Positions 1 to 4,894 of a DNA stretch of 8,686 nt are shown in pieces (the first letter of the stretch is position 1; the number at the start of each line of letters is the position of its first letter). The stretch comes from Shinella sp. (GTDB taxonomy: Bacteria > Pseudomonadota > Alphaproteobacteria > Rhizobiales > Rhizobiaceae), in assembly GCA_003248775.1 (NCBI GenBank), contig QFQX01000082.1:1-8686 (forward strand), in the 5' to 3' direction. Below the pieces are notes generated by a model. The model was not told the DNA's origin and ran no database searches. It saw only the letters and a program-made list of their open reading frames with translations. Both the position numbers and the translations under genes were made by a program.

Positions 1-2
1 CT

Positions 3-425
3 GCTGAAGGGTGGGAGTGGCGTCTAGGAGAGGAGCGGAAATCCGAGCAGTGGCAGCGCGAAAAGCGTGATGTGGTCGAGGTTCCGGGGTTCTCGCCGCG
101 TAGCGCCGAAATCATCGCCCAACTGGACAAGATGCCGACCGAAAAACGTGGCCAGTTTATCGACGAACTGCGATCGTCTCACGATGGTAAGACCGCGCTT
201 GAGGAAGCCAAACTGGTCGCCAATGCACTCACGCACCGGTTCGGGCATTCAGACCCTCGCAACTTCGCCAAGGAACTGGAGCAGCGTCCGGAGTTGGCCA
301 AGCAGGCCGAGCAGATCAAGACCGTCGCCCGCATGGTGGAACGCACGCGCATGGCCGAGCTGACACATGATCATACCCTGAAACAGCAGCTCACCCGGTC
401 GCAGGGGCTTGGATTGAGAGGATAG
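3..425 (+). CDS. C-terminal part of a probable conjugative relaxase (TraA-like)
   Basis: The frame is open from the left window edge to a TAG stop at 423-425, giving about 140 residues with no start in view, so this is the end of a longer protein. The visible part is charged, helical and hydrophilic (EERKSEQWQREKR near the start), and it ends LTRSQGLGLRG. This kind of tail, with a terminal basic GLGL-type motif, is typical of Ti-type TraA relaxase/helicase proteins of rhizobia and sphingomonads. In those proteins the far C-terminus carries the signal recognised by the type IV secretion system. In that family the N-terminal relaxase nicks oriT and a central helicase unwinds the strand; neither domain is in the window. 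An internal GTG at 72 could be mistaken for a start, but the frame reads straight through it from upstream. The identification rests on the tail alone, so it is moderate. It could also be another long coiled mobilisation protein. Confidence 0.55.
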   Translation, partial: AEGWEWRLGEERKSEQWQREKRDVVEVPGFSPRSAEIIAQLDKMPTEKRGQFIDELRSSHDGKTALEEAKLVANALTHRFGHSDPRNFAKELEQRPELAKQAEQIKTVARMVERTRMAELTHDHTLKQQLTRSQGLGLRG

Positions 426-426
426 G

Positions 427-578
427 ATGGATCATGTTCGCGAACAGTATTGGCGTCGCGAATTCGCAGTGGATCTGGGGGTAACGATGAGTTGGCTGCT
501 GTCGAGGCGTCGGCGATGGATCCGGGCTTTGATCGTCTTAATGCCGAATTTCTGACGGATAAACATGCTGCCGACTGA
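427..578 (+). pseudogene. Small gene after the relaxase, split by a one-base frameshift
   Basis: An ATG at 427 lies two bases past the relaxase stop, with AGAGGA a few bases upstream as a ribosome binding site, so translation is probably coupled. The first frame reads MDHVREQYWRREFAVDLGV and then turns into basic, unlikely sequence that stops at 553-555. One frame over, the sequence continues as NDELAAVEASAMDPGFDRL and ends LTDKHAAD with a TGA at 576-578. The two halves join at a run of five G at 477-481. One extra G, or a -1 slip on that run, would give a single acidic protein of about 50 residues. I do not recognise the product. The options are a decayed gene, a sequencing error in the homopolymer, or programmed frameshifting. 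The first two are more likely. Confidence 0.45.
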
Positions 579-599
579 GCCGAAAGTCGGTTGGGTTTT
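571..599 (+). terminator. Weak candidate terminator after the relaxase operon
   Basis: Six-base arms CCGACT (571-576) and AGTCGG (585-590) enclose an 8-base loop and are followed by TTGGGTTTT. The stem overlaps the stop codon of the small gene in its second frame. The T-run is interrupted by GGG and the stem is short, so it would be a weak intrinsic terminator at best. Confidence 0.3.
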
Positions 600-882
600 C
601 TATATTTCTATCTCTGGCATTGGCAGCATCTGGAAGACGTGAAGAGGGGGAAAAGATCGTCCAGCTTTGGTCCTGGCAATCGTCGCGATGCGCAAGGACG
701 GGACGCCTGGGGTTCGTGGCCATCATCGTTATACCTTATTTGCGGAAAGGTATAACGATGCGAGGAGTAAGCAGCCAAGTCAGGGACGAGTGGTCTCCGA
801 GGAGCAGGATCCCGGCGTGATTTTTAAGCAAGCTGTAGGAGAGCATTCAGACCGATCCTTTCCATCGAAGAACAAGGGTTGA
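579..882. other. About 300 bp without a convincing gene, containing a perfect inverted repeat
   Basis: Short open frames exist here (for example 667-882 on the plus strand, TTG start), but none has a good ribosome binding site or a recognisable product. The only clear structure is the 14-bp inverted repeat at 724-760. The stretch separates the relaxase end from the convergent vapC-1 gene. Confidence 0.6.
724..760. repeat. Perfect 14-bp inverted repeat with a 9-base spacer
   Basis: CATCGTTATACCTT at 724-737 is matched exactly by AAGGTATAACGATG at 747-760, around the spacer ATTTGCGGA. There is no T-run on either side, so it does not look like an intrinsic terminator. Two identical arms around a short asymmetric spacer are the layout of a tyrosine-recombinase core site or of a dimeric repressor operator. 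A tyrosine recombinase is encoded about 0.9 kb away. The arms share only TATAACG with the palindrome in front of that gene, so a link between the two is inference. Confidence 0.75.
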
Positions 883-1305
883 TCAGCCCGCCCATGGGTC
901 GATAATATCTATTCCGAAGCCTTCGAAATCCTTGGTGTTGCGCGTCGCAAGGGCCAACTGATGAGCAACGGCTGTGGCGGCAATCAGACCGTCCATCGAG
1001 GCAAGCCCCCGACCACTTCGCTTGGCAAGCGCCATGAGATCGCCCCAGACCAAGGCGACAGGACCTTCCACCGGAATAATCCTGTTTTCGAAGCGTTGAG
1101 GTAGATCATGCGTAAGCCATTCGTCCAGGGCGTCGCGCTTTCGCCCACTATCCATCAACGCGACACCGCGGCGAATTTCAGCAATCGATATGATGCTGAT
1201 GAACGTGCGGTCCTCGTCCAGCCCGTGGAGCCACTTCAGAACACCTTCATCGGGGCGAGGCTTTGTAACTTCCGACAGAACGTTCGTGTCGAGGAGTAGT
1301 CTCAT
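883..1305 (-). CDS. vapC: VapC-type PIN-domain ribonuclease toxin (module 1)
   Basis: This 140-residue protein is a complete PIN-domain toxin of the VapC/FitB type, a metal-dependent ribonuclease that cuts RNA when its antitoxin is lost. The conserved acidic residues are visible: D6 in LLLDTNVLSE, E43 in ISIAEIRRG, D105 in MDGLIAATA, and the TRNTKDFEG motif with D126. The length is normal for the family, so the protein looks active. The start ATG (1305-1303) overlaps the antitoxin stop by four bases (ATGA), so the toxin is translated by coupling from the upstream gene and shares its promoter. On a mobile element such a pair usually acts in maintenance. Which RNA it cuts cannot be read from the sequence. 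Confidence 0.93.
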   Translation of the reverse strand: MRLLLDTNVLSEVTKPRPDEGVLKWLHGLDEDRTFISIISIAEIRRGVALMDSGRKRDALDEWLTHDLPQRFENRIIPVEGPVALVWGDLMALAKRSGRGLASMDGLIAATAVAHQLALATRNTKDFEGFGIDIIDPWAG

Positions 1306-1568
1306 AGGGACAAGTCGCGCGGCTCATCGTGTTTTCGCTCAATATCCAGATCGGCGCCACGCAGAGGCGATGCCAACAGAAATTCTGCAAGCGATCCCCT
1401 GCGCGCAGTCTTCTTCTGCCACTCTTCGGCAGAAACGACCACCACGCTCGGCTTCCCATTGCGGGTAATGGTCTGAGGCGCCAACTGCGCGCGCTCCATC
1501 ACTTCCGAAAGCTTTGCCTTCGCGCCAGCAACCGTCCAACTCATATCATCGTGTGTTGATGCTTGCAT
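1302..1568 (-). CDS. Phd/YefM-family antitoxin (module 1)
   Basis: This 88-residue partner of the overlapping VapC toxin should bind and neutralise it and, with it, repress their promoter. The core WTVAGAKAKLSEVMERAQ, then TITRNGKPSVVVVSAEEW, is the Phd/YefM N-terminal DNA-binding fold. The C-terminal part (ADLDIERKHDEPRDLSL) is acidic and probably wraps around the toxin. The frame is open as far as 1628, but an ATG at 1568 with GATGAG upstream fits better, because the longer version would be translated from the promoter itself. A shorter start at 1544 (MSWTVAG) is also possible. The stop overlaps the toxin start by four bases. Confidence 0.88.
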   Translation of the reverse strand: MQASTHDDMSWTVAGAKAKLSEVMERAQLAPQTITRNGKPSVVVVSAEEWQKKTARRGSLAEFLLASPLRGADLDIERKHDEPRDLSL

Positions 1569-1586
1569 CGTCTCATCTTTAACCAA

Positions 1587-1628
1587 AGTGACTATAGTGA
1601 CTATAATGCGCGAGACGTGTCTCTGCAA
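1587..1628 (-). promoter_or_regulatory. vapBC-1 promoter with direct-repeat operator
   Basis: Read on the minus strand there is a -35 TTGCAG (1628-1623), a 17-base spacer and a -10 TATAGT (1605-1600). Transcription would start about 25 bases before the antitoxin ATG at 1568. The -10 and start region coincide with two adjacent copies of GTGACTATA (1588-1596 and 1597-1605, plus-strand reading), centred on the palindrome ACTATAGT. This is the kind of repeat that a Phd-VapC complex binds for autorepression. The spacer itself contains the 12-base palindrome GAGACGTGTCTC (1612-1623). Confidence 0.65.
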
Positions 1629-1661
1629 GCGCGTGGTTGGAAGATGTAGGGGAGGGGGTAG

Positions 1662-2795
1662 TCAAAGCCCCGAAGCCTTGGTCAGATTCACGCGTAAGCG
1701 ATCCCGTCGCCGCTGATATCTGCGGGTCATCTCCGCTGAAGCATGCCCAAGCTGTTTCTGGACGTAGCGTTCGTCGACCTCGGCAGACGAGGCAAGGCCA
1801 GCGCGAAGGGAATGACCAGAGAACTTGAAGGCGCGTTCGATCTCGCTGAGATCGTCACGGACGCCAGCAGCCATAGCGGCCCGCTTGACCAGCCGTGCCA
1901 CCTCCTTGTCGTTCAGCCGCTCTGCGCCAACAGCCTTCCCTTGCCCCGTCACGCGGCGAAAGAGGGGGCCATGAGCCAGCTTGGCGAACTTGATCCAGGT
2001 CTCGATCGCGGAGACCGGGCAGGTGGTATCGGACGAGCCGCGACCGACCTCGACCTCTCGCCATCCGGTTTTACCGCGCAGGGTGACGAGCATGCCCTTG
2101 TTGAGGATCTCAATCCAGCCGCGCCCGTCTTCAGTCTGGTCTGCCTTTAGATCCAGCCCGACGATTTCGGAGCGCCGCAACCCGCCAGCAAAGCCGATCA
2201 GCAGCATGGCCCGATCGCGTAGACCGCGTAGGGTGCCGCGATCCAGCGTATCGATCATGGCTATAATATCCTCTGCCATTACCGCTTCCTTCTGCACGGG
2301 CGGTCGGGCATGGCTGTTGCGGATGCCGGCCATCACGGTGGCAATATGCCGGTCCTTACGATCGAGTGTGAGGCCGTGCTGCGCGTAGTTCCAGGACAGC
2401 GACGAGAGGCGGCGCTCGATCGTGGACACCGAATTTGCCTTGGTGCCGCGGGCCGTCGTTCCTGAGGCACAGGCGGTGATGTAGAGGCCAACTGTTTGCG
2501 GATGTGGGGGGAGGTGGGTGAGGTTGGAGCGTCTGCACCAGGCGGCAAAATGCTTCCAGTCGGAGGCGTAGGCCTTGCGGGTGTTGGCGGAGCTGGCGGC
2601 TTCGACATAGCTGCGGGCCCGGTCGGCAAGGCTGGCAAGATGGGCCGGTGTCTGATCCTTAACGACGAGAGAGGGGAGGGGGCTGTCGTGCGGCACCTCC
2701 GGCGCGGAAACATCGCGGCTAGAAGCCGTGCTGAGAGACGGCGCCGAGGTCTCGCCGACGTGAATTTCGGTGTTCAGCTGGATGATTTGGGCCAT
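1662..2795 (-). CDS. Tyrosine recombinase/integrase
   Basis: This 377-residue site-specific recombinase cuts and rejoins DNA through a covalent 3'-phosphotyrosine. The first 50 residues or so are Ser/Pro-rich and probably disordered. A SAM-like core-binding domain follows at about 52-160 (SANTRKAYASDWKHFAAWC), then the catalytic domain from about 170. All catalytic residues are visible: R207 in GGLRRSE, K242 in RGKTG, H328 and R331 in HSLRAG, H351 in LGHAS, and nucleophile Y360 in RRYQ. The protein is therefore probably active. No ribosome binding site precedes the ATG, no better start lies nearby, and the promoter sits immediately upstream, so the mRNA may be leaderless. The gene follows the hipA remnant and is followed by vapBC-1 on the same strand. 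It could integrate an element, resolve plasmid multimers or invert DNA; the sequence does not decide. Confidence 0.92.
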   Translation of the reverse strand: MAQIIQLNTEIHVGETSAPSLSTASSRDVSAPEVPHDSPLPSLVVKDQTPAHLASLADRARSYVEAASSANTRKAYASDWKHFAAWCRRSNLTHLPPHPQTVGLYITACASGTTARGTKANSVSTIERRLSSLSWNYAQHGLTLDRKDRHIATVMAGIRNSHARPPVQKEAVMAEDIIAMIDTLDRGTLRGLRDRAMLLIGFAGGLRRSEIVGLDLKADQTEDGRGWIEILNKGMLVTLRGKTGWREVEVGRGSSDTTCPVSAIETWIKFAKLAHGPLFRRVTGQGKAVGAERLNDKEVARLVKRAAMAAGVRDDLSEIERAFKFSGHSLRAGLASSAEVDERYVQKQLGHASAEMTRRYQRRRDRLRVNLTKASGL

Positions 2796-2850
2796 TTCAC
2801 TATAATGACAAGAACGTCCGATAATGCAAGATTATCGGACGTTATAGGTG
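2796..2850 (-). promoter_or_regulatory. Recombinase promoter overlapping a perfect 13-bp palindrome
   Basis: AACGTCCGATAAT (2813-2825) and ATTATCGGACGTT (2831-2843) are perfect inverted arms around GCAAG. Outside them TTCACTATAA (2796-2805) and TTATAGGTGAA (2842-2852) form a second, imperfect pair with one unpaired base. On the minus strand a -35 TTGCAT (2829-2824) lies in the spacer and left arm. A -10 CATTAT (2807-2802) follows at 16 bases, placing transcription start near the ATG at 2795. A protein bound to the palindrome would block the promoter. The layout also fits a recombinase core site. Confidence 0.6.
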
Positions 2851-2882
2851 AAAGACTAGCGGTGCGGTTTTGGCCTTTATTC

Positions 2883-2975
2883 TCACACCTTCCAGCTCTG
2901 AGATCGAGGCCACCCGCGCTCCTCCCCTTCGGGATTGAGATAAACACTCATCCGCTGGATTGGCGTGAACTTCAT
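2883..2975 (-). pseudogene. Remnant of the start of a hipA-like kinase toxin gene
   Basis: An ATG (2975-2973) overlaps the stop of the XRE gene as ATGA, the usual arrangement in hipBA operons. The 30-codon frame begins MKFTPIQRMSVYLNPEGEER, which resembles the N-terminus of HipA-family Ser/Thr kinase toxins. It then runs into GWPRSQSWKV and a TGA at 2885-2883. A full HipA has about 400 residues or more, and the recombinase gene begins 88 bp further on, so the rest of the toxin is gone. In another frame the sequence stays open a little longer but shows no clear HipA motif. The call rests on the operon geometry and about 20 residues. Confidence 0.5.
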
Positions 2976-3271
2976 TTTTTGCGCACCCTCTGCTTTAGAG
3001 GACGATCAACGACCTCATCGATTGTCTGCGGTAACCGGCTGAGGAACAAGCGCTCGAACTCGGCTTCGGCCTCGAGGGCAAAGGCAATTTTCACAAGACT
3101 TTCCAGAGAAATCTTCCCGCTTTCTTCAAATAACCTAAGCGATCCGTAGGAGACATTCGATCGTGCCGCCAATTCCCTTTGTGTCAGCCCATTCTCGATC
3201 CGCCGGCGCTTCATTCGCTCCGATAGGCCTCGAATGATATCCGATGGGGAATTCATATTAAATGCTAACAT
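2972..3271 (-). CDS. XRE/HipB-like helix-turn-helix regulator (orphan antitoxin)
   Basis: This 99-residue protein has one Cro/C1-type helix-turn-helix at about residues 15-70: LSERMKRRRIENGLTQRELA, then the recognition helix region NVSYGSLRLFEESGKISLESL. A basic tail ends LKQRVRKK. Size and shape match HipB-type antitoxins, which repress their own operon and neutralise a HipA kinase. Here the partner gene is only a remnant overlapping its stop, so the protein is probably an orphan DNA-binding regulator. The ATG at 3271 has a weak AAGTGAG in front. The second Met (3256) would give a start like that of many relatives but has no ribosome binding site. A palindromic operator lies about 30 bp upstream. 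Confidence 0.85.
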   Translation of the reverse strand: MLAFNMNSPSDIIRGLSERMKRRRIENGLTQRELAARSNVSYGSLRLFEESGKISLESLVKIAFALEAEAEFERLFLSRLPQTIDEVVDRPLKQRVRKK

Positions 3272-3300
3272 TTTCTCACTTAAGCGAAAAAATGGATATT

Positions 3301-3334
3301 AATGCCAATATAATGGCATTTAAATGGACTGCAA
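3301..3334 (-). promoter_or_regulatory. Promoter and palindromic operator of the XRE gene
   Basis: On the minus strand there is a -35 TTGCAG (3334-3329), 16 bases, and a -10 TATATT (3312-3307). The -10 lies inside the perfect inverted repeat AATGCCA (3301-3307) / TGGCATT (3314-3320) with a 6-base AT spacer. This is the size and placement of an autorepressor site for a dimeric helix-turn-helix protein. A smaller repeat, AAATG (3260-3264) / CATTT (3269-3273), covers the start codon and could be a second site. Confidence 0.6.
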
Positions 3335-3558
3335 CTTGGTGATTTCTCTAGGCATTGCCGATCCAATCTTCCGATGGTGCTCACGTACGTTCAGGATCAT
3401 ACGAATACGACATTCGTTCAGGTGGGAATGGGAAATCGTTTCTGTCGTTGCGGCCGATACAATCGGCCTGCAAGGCTGCAGGCTCAATCAAGCTTTTTTC
3501 CTATCGGAAACCAATGCAATGACTTTTTCACATAGCATGCCGGCTTCATCACACGGAA
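3335..3558. other. Intergenic region between the XRE gene and vapBC-2
   Basis: No convincing gene is present. The plus-strand open frame at 3324-3608 has no recognisable domain, no good ribosome binding site, and overlaps regulatory DNA on both sides. The only notable structure is the pair of overlapping hairpins at 3452-3483. Confidence 0.6.
3452..3483 (+). repeat. Two overlapping, mutually exclusive hairpins
   Basis: GGCCGAT (3452-3458) pairs with ATCGGCC (3462-3468) around ACA. GCCTGCA (3466-3472) pairs with TGCAGGC (3477-3483) around AGGC. Both stems are perfect 7-bp stems and they share bases 3466-3468, so they cannot form fully at the same time. A run of six T lies ten bases further on, too far from the stem for a standard terminator. 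Confidence 0.55.
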
Positions 3559-3559
3559 C

Positions 3560-3605
3560 TTGGTGCCGGCCATTCTCCATGTTATATGTAGGTACGTCAC
3601 TACAT
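3560..3605 (+). promoter_or_regulatory. vapBC-2 promoter and inverted-repeat operator
   Basis: A -35 TTGGTG (3560-3565), a 17-base spacer and a -10 TATATG (3583-3588) precede the antitoxin gene. The inverted repeat ATGTAG (3586-3591) / CTACAT (3600-3605) with an 8-base spacer overlaps the -10 and the expected start of transcription. It is a plausible binding site for the antitoxin-toxin complex. AGGGTG at 3607-3612 is the only ribosome-binding-site-like sequence before the ATG at 3621. Confidence 0.5.
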
Positions 3606-3620
3606 TAGGGTGTTGTTGAT

Positions 3621-3869
3621 ATGTCTATTTTCACAAGCCGTGAGCTCAATCACGATGTCAGCAGTGCCAAGAAAGCCGCACAAAATGGACCGGTCATTAT
3701 CACAGACCGAGGCAAGCCTTCACACGTGCTGATGACCTATGACGAATTCAAGCGTCTTTCCGGCAAGCGACAGAGCTTGGTCGAGACACTTTCCATGCCT
3801 GGACTTTCGGAGATAGATTTTTCCCCCGAGCGTGTTGAGCTTACGTCGCGCCAGGTGGATCTATCTTGA
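3621..3869 (+). CDS. Phd/YefM-family antitoxin (module 2)
   Basis: This 82-residue antitoxin is the partner of the VapC toxin that follows directly. MSIFTSRELNHDVSSAKKAA, then GPVIITDRGKPSHVLMTYDEFKRL, is the typical Phd/YefM N-terminal fold that dimerises and binds the operator. The C-terminal part (LVETLSMPGLSEIDFSPERVEL) is the toxin-neutralising arm. It shares the family but not close sequence with the antitoxin of module 1, so the two modules were probably acquired separately rather than by duplication. The gene ends in TGA at 3867-3869, overlapping the toxin start. Confidence 0.9.
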   Translation: MSIFTSRELNHDVSSAKKAAQNGPVIITDRGKPSHVLMTYDEFKRLSGKRQSLVETLSMPGLSEIDFSPERVELTSRQVDLS

Positions 3870-4297
3870 CGTATTTGCTGGATACCAATGTCATCTCCGA
3901 GCTGCGTAAAATCGGCGACGGCAAGGCCGACGCCAATGTGGTCGCGTGGGTCGACCAAGTGGATTCTGCATCCTTTTTCATCTCGGCGATCACCATCCTG
4001 GAACTTGAGCGTGGAATTCTTGGTGTGCAGCGGCGCGATGCGAGGCAGGGTGCGCGTCTGCGCATCTGGCTGGACAACCATGTCAGGCCTGAATTTACGG
4101 GGCGGATTCTATCCATCGACGATGCGATCGCGACACGGTGCGCCCATCTGCATATCCCTGACAAGCGGAACGAAGTCGACGCGCTGATTGCGGCAACCGC
4201 GCTTATTCACGGGCTCGCGGTTGTTACCCGCAACGTCAAAGACTTCGAAGGTACCGGTGCGATCGTTGTCGATCCCTGGTTGGGCGTATCCGTTTGA
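3866..4297 (+). CDS. vapC: VapC-type PIN-domain ribonuclease toxin (module 2)
   Basis: This 143-residue PIN-domain toxin is complete, with D6 in YLLDTNVISE, E46 in ITILELERG, D105 in VDALIAATA, and the TRNVKDFEG motif with D126. It is expected to be a metal-dependent ribonuclease held inactive by the antitoxin encoded just upstream. The start is a TTG at 3866-3868 that overlaps the antitoxin stop (TTGA). No ATG or GTG lies near the beginning of the conserved LLDTN motif, so this rare start appears to be the real one. A TTG coupled to the upstream stop would keep toxin output low. The gene converges on the Nudix gene with a gap of about 40 bp and no obvious terminator. Confidence 0.93.
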   Translation: MTYLLDTNVISELRKIGDGKADANVVAWVDQVDSASFFISAITILELERGILGVQRRDARQGARLRIWLDNHVRPEFTGRILSIDDAIATRCAHLHIPDKRNEVDALIAATALIHGLAVVTRNVKDFEGTGAIVVDPWLGVSV

Positions 4298-4338
4298 CTG
4301 CGGTTTCGGAGCCTGCTGTCCCGATGGGGTGTCGAGAC

Positions 4339-4815
4339 CTACCATTCCTGCGCCTTGAACTCCCCGATAACCCATTCGCTGATCCGGCGCTGGGCTGCGG
4401 GATCGAGGTCTGCCGGCAACGCATCGATCGCAAAAAAACGACCTTCGCTGATCTCAAGGTTTCCGTTGAAAACCTGCTCTTGTGAAACGCTGGCCGTATA
4501 GAAGATGATGTGCTCGCGCCGAGGGATATTGGTCGTGAGATAGACCTGTTGCAGAACGGGATCCGTTATTGCCACCAGATTCCCCTCTTCGCGAAGTTCC
4601 TTCAGCAGCGCCTCCTTGGCGCTCATTCCATTGTCCACCCCGCCGCCCGGCAGATGCCAGCCGAGTGTATAGGTGTGGCGAACAAGGTAGATCCGGCTGC
4701 TCGCATCGGTGCAGAGCGCTCGAACGGAGAGGATTTTCCCGCTGAAGAGAGAGTAACGCAACAGCAGAAGATGCGAAATCAGTTTGCTGACAAAAGAAGC
4801 CAAATGCAGTTTCAT
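4339..4815 (-). CDS. Nudix hydrolase
   Basis: This Nudix-fold hydrolase has 158 residues from the chosen ATG. The family cleaves nucleoside diphosphates linked to another group, using Mg2+ or Mn2+. The box runs from about residue 57 (GGGVDNGMSAKEALLKEL, then REEGNL to 80). The metal-binding glutamates E73, E76 and E77 are kept. Three consensus positions differ: Met64 where Glu is usual, Lys72 for Arg, and Asn79 for the late Gly. The preceding VRHTYTLGWHLPGGG is typical of the subgroup. The frame is open to 4923, but residues added there look unlike the family and would run into the divergent protease promoter, so 4815 is preferred. No strong ribosome binding site is seen. The substrate cannot be told. 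Confidence 0.85.
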   Translation of the reverse strand: MKLHLASFVSKLISHLLLLRYSLFSGKILSVRALCTDASSRIYLVRHTYTLGWHLPGGGVDNGMSAKEALLKELREEGNLVAITDPVLQQVYLTTNIPRREHIIFYTASVSQEQVFNGNLEISEGRFFAIDALPADLDPAAQRRISEWVIGEFKAQEW

Positions 4816-4894
4816 GCAGGTCTGGTATCGTAATTGGCAGGGCAATGCACGCTCATGCCGGCGGTGCATAGGCAGGATATCTTGGGAGAGGTGA
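4816..4894. promoter_or_regulatory. Divergent intergenic region between Nudix and protease genes
   Basis: This 79-bp gap should hold both divergent promoters, but no good -35/-10 pair stands out. ATGCAC (4845-4850) and GTGCAT (4864-4869) form a spaced inverted repeat with 13 bases between. GGGAGAGG at 4884-4891 is a strong ribosome binding site for the protease ATG at 4895. Confidence 0.4.

Noticed and set aside
667..882. 71-residue plus-strand open frame after the relaxase
   Set aside because: It has a TTG start without a ribosome binding site, passes through the 14-bp inverted repeat, and has no recognisable product.
2496..3149. 217-residue plus-strand open frame
   Set aside because: It runs antisense through the recombinase start, the hipA remnant and the XRE gene. 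It has no domain and no ribosome binding site, and is explained as a shadow of GC-rich coding on the other strand.
3466..3497. Hairpin followed by T-run as an intrinsic terminator
   Set aside because: Ten bases separate the stem from the T-run, and no gene on the plus strand ends just upstream.
3324..3608. 94-residue plus-strand open frame between the XRE gene and vapBC-2
   Set aside because: It overlaps the XRE promoter at one end and the vapBC-2 promoter and operator at the other. It has no recognisable domain and poor start context.
4298..4338. Border of an integrated element between vapBC-2 and the Nudix gene
   Set aside because: The gene content changes here, but I see no tRNA end, no direct repeat and no copy of either palindrome to mark an attachment site.
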